From: Candidatus Kuenenia stuttgartensis
GTDB lineage: Bacteria; Planctomycetota; Planctomycetia; Planctomycetales; Planctomycetaceae
DNA: 34,276 bases
Reading direction: 5' to 3'
NCBI GenBank assembly: GCA_945861865.1
Contig: CAMAWN010000044.1
Span: 1 to 34,276 of the forward strand
Below the pieces are notes generated by a model that was not told where the DNA came from, ran no database searches, and was given only the letters and a program-made list of their open reading frames with translations. Numbering within the stretch: the stretch's first letter is position 1; each line of letters opens with the position of its first letter. This document shows, one piece after another, positions 32,946 to 34,276 of this stretch. Both the position numbers and the translations under genes were made by a program.

Positions 32946-34276
32946 ATGTCCATTGCCGAAATTCCCACGAAACTCCCCTCGATGAACGAGGCGACTCCGC
33001 GCGATCCGTACAACAACAACAGCTACGGCACGCTGGTCGATTCGCCGTACAAGCTCGTCAGCCTGCCGATTCTCGATGTCGAGGACTTCAACGAGCGCGT
33101 CGTCCGCGGCTACGAAGAAGGGACTGGCGAAAAAGAACTCCCCGCCGATCTGCACATCGCGCGGTCGCTGATCGCCGCCGGCAGCGCGACGCTGCGAGAC
33201 TTCAGCTACGTCGCGCCGGAAATCCCGGAATTCCTCTCGGAGAACTGCACCGGCTGCATGGACTGCGTCACCGAATGCCCGGACACCGCGATCCTCGGCA
33301 AAGTGCTGGCTGAATCGACGCTCGAAGAACGCCTGCTCACCATCACCGATCCGGCCGAACGGGAAGCCTTCGCCCAGCAATGGGCGAAGACCCGCAAGTA
33401 CTACGAAGGCCCGCAGAAGAAAGGCCTGGAAGGGGGCCGCTTCGCGATCATCATCGACCCCAGCAAATGCAAAGGCTGCGCGGAGTGCGTCACCGTCTGC
33501 GACGACGACGCCCTCAAGATGGTCAACAAGACCGATCAATTGATGAAAGACATCCGCAAGGGCCATCGCCTCTTCAAGCAGTTCGGCCCCTCCGACGAGC
33601 GGTACATCAACGAAAACCTGCTGATCGACATGATGCTGAAGGAGAAGACTCACATCTACGTCGGCGGCGCGGGATCGTGCGCCGGCTGCGGCGAAGGGAC
33701 TGCGTTGCGAATGCTCTGCGCGGCGACCGGAGCCAAGTACGGCGACCAATGGGGCATCATCGCCGCGACCGGCTGCAACACGGTCTATACCTCGACGTAC
33801 CCGTACAACCCGTACCTCGTCCCCTGGACGAACTCGCTGTTCGAGAACGCTCCGGCCGACGCGATGGGGGTGCGTGCTCGCTGGGACCAGATGGGCTGGC
33901 AGGACAAGCCGATCTGGTGCATCGGCGGCGACGGAGCCATGTTCGATATCGGCTTCCAATCGCTGTCCCGCATGTTTGCCTCGGGCATGCCCATCAAAGT
34001 GTTTGTGCTCGATACGCAGGTCTATTCCAACACGGGAGGCCAAGCCTCGACCGCCACCTACACCGGGCAAAACACGAAGATGAGCCTCCACGGCAAGAAA
34101 TACGACGGCAAGCAGGAACGCCGCAAGGAGATCGTTCAAATCGCCATGATGCACCCGCGCACGTACGTCGCTCAAACGACGTGTGCCCACACGAACCACT
34201 TCTACAAGGCGGTGCTTGGCGCGTTGGAATTCGATGGTCCGGCAATCATCAATTGCTACACGACTTGCCAGCCAGA
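32946..34276 (+). CDS. Pyruvate/2-oxoacid:ferredoxin oxidoreductase, ferredoxin-beta subunit (truncated by window edge)
   Basis: 443 complete codons from ATG 32946, open to the right edge; AAAGGA lies about 12 bases upstream. After a linker of about 90 residues there is a two-cluster ferredoxin domain, with cysteines 101, 104, 107 and 111 (CTGCMDCVTECP) and 175, 178, 181 and 185 (CKGCAECVTVC). The thiamine-diphosphate domain follows, with the proximal cluster pair Cys245/248 (CAGCGEGT), GC in ATGCNTVYTSTYPYNP, and the TPP motif starting GDGAMFDIGFQSL at about 328, followed by DTQVYSNTGGQAS. This is NifJ domains V and VI. A 60-bp gap, with a TCAAATTTGA palindrome, separates it from the first subunit, so the two are one operon. 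The C-terminal cysteine of the proximal cluster is beyond the window. Confidence 0.92.
   Translation, partial: MSIAEIPTKLPSMNEATPRDPYNNNSYGTLVDSPYKLVSLPILDVEDFNERVVRGYEEGTGEKELPADLHIARSLIAAGSATLRDFSYVAPEIPEFLSENCTGCMDCVTECPDTAILGKVLAESTLEERLLTITDPAEREAFAQQWAKTRKYYEGPQKKGLEGGRFAIIIDPSKCKGCAECVTVCDDDALKMVNKTDQLMKDIRKGHRLFKQFGPSDERYINENLLIDMMLKEKTHIYVGGAGSCAGCGEGTALRMLCAATGAKYGDQWGIIAATGCNTVYTSTYPYNPYLVPWTNSLFENAPADAMGVRARWDQMGWQDKPIWCIGGDGAMFDIGFQSLSRMFASGMPIKVFVLDTQVYSNTGGQASTATYTGQNTKMSLHGKKYDGKQERRKEIVQIAMMHPRTYVAQTTCAHTNHFYKAVLGALEFDGPAIINCYTTCQP

Overview
The window looks like a piece of a chromosome from a member of the Planctomycetota. The evidence is a set of families that are characteristic of that phylum: a PSCyt1/DUF1549/DUF1553 secreted cytochrome-like protein, two DUF1501 proteins with Tat signals, two DUF1080 (3-keto-disaccharide hydrolase) proteins, and long coiled-coil membrane proteins. 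It also has a high-GC, CG-rich codon bias and many short palindromic repeats, some of which lie in frame inside genes. Genus cannot be decided from the sequence. No rRNA, tRNA or CRISPR array was seen.

Layout. Positions 1-589 hold the tail of an IS630-like transposase joined to a 5'-truncated short-chain dehydrogenase. At 921-3085, mraZ (minus) and selA (plus, selenocysteine synthesis) diverge. At 3183-12045 a long plus-strand run carries a DUF1080 protein, a cobalamin adenosyltransferase, a DUF1080-esterase fusion, the PSCyt1/DUF1549/DUF1553 protein and two DUF1501 proteins. Apart from the adenosyltransferase, these look like an exported set for glycan or glycoside breakdown. At 12058-14746 a DegP/HtrA protease (minus) diverges from RNase III (plus). 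At 14845-16938 lies an FHA-GAF-AAA+ sigma54 activator. A small acidic protein gene (17268-17546) sits between a clear promoter and a strong terminator, convergent with the primary sigma factor gene (17668-19413, minus).

After a gene-poor stretch of almost 1 kb come a conserved-looking unknown gene (20382-20921, minus) and a PQQ-propeller protein (21173-23203, minus). The latter is translationally coupled to an upstream 54-residue membrane protein (23200-23364, minus). Divergent from these is a ThiF/MoeB-like E1 enzyme (23442-24491). A three-gene minus-strand operon of coiled-coil or membrane proteins (24498-26185) is driven by a near-consensus sigma70 promoter at 26281-26310. Then come a parallel beta-helix protein, a YbaK/ProX-type tRNA deacylase, a coiled-coil lipoprotein, a 765-bp gene-free stretch with several strong stem-loops, two small genes, and a two-subunit pyruvate/2-oxoacid:ferredoxin oxidoreductase whose second subunit runs off the right edge.

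The most unusual signals are two families of palindromic elements. One encodes SLARRAS in frame, twice in the DUF1549/DUF1553 gene. The other encodes VVPPSGG in frame in the first DUF1501 gene and also occurs as a perfect 26-bp inverted repeat just downstream. No complete new defence or biosynthetic system was recognised.
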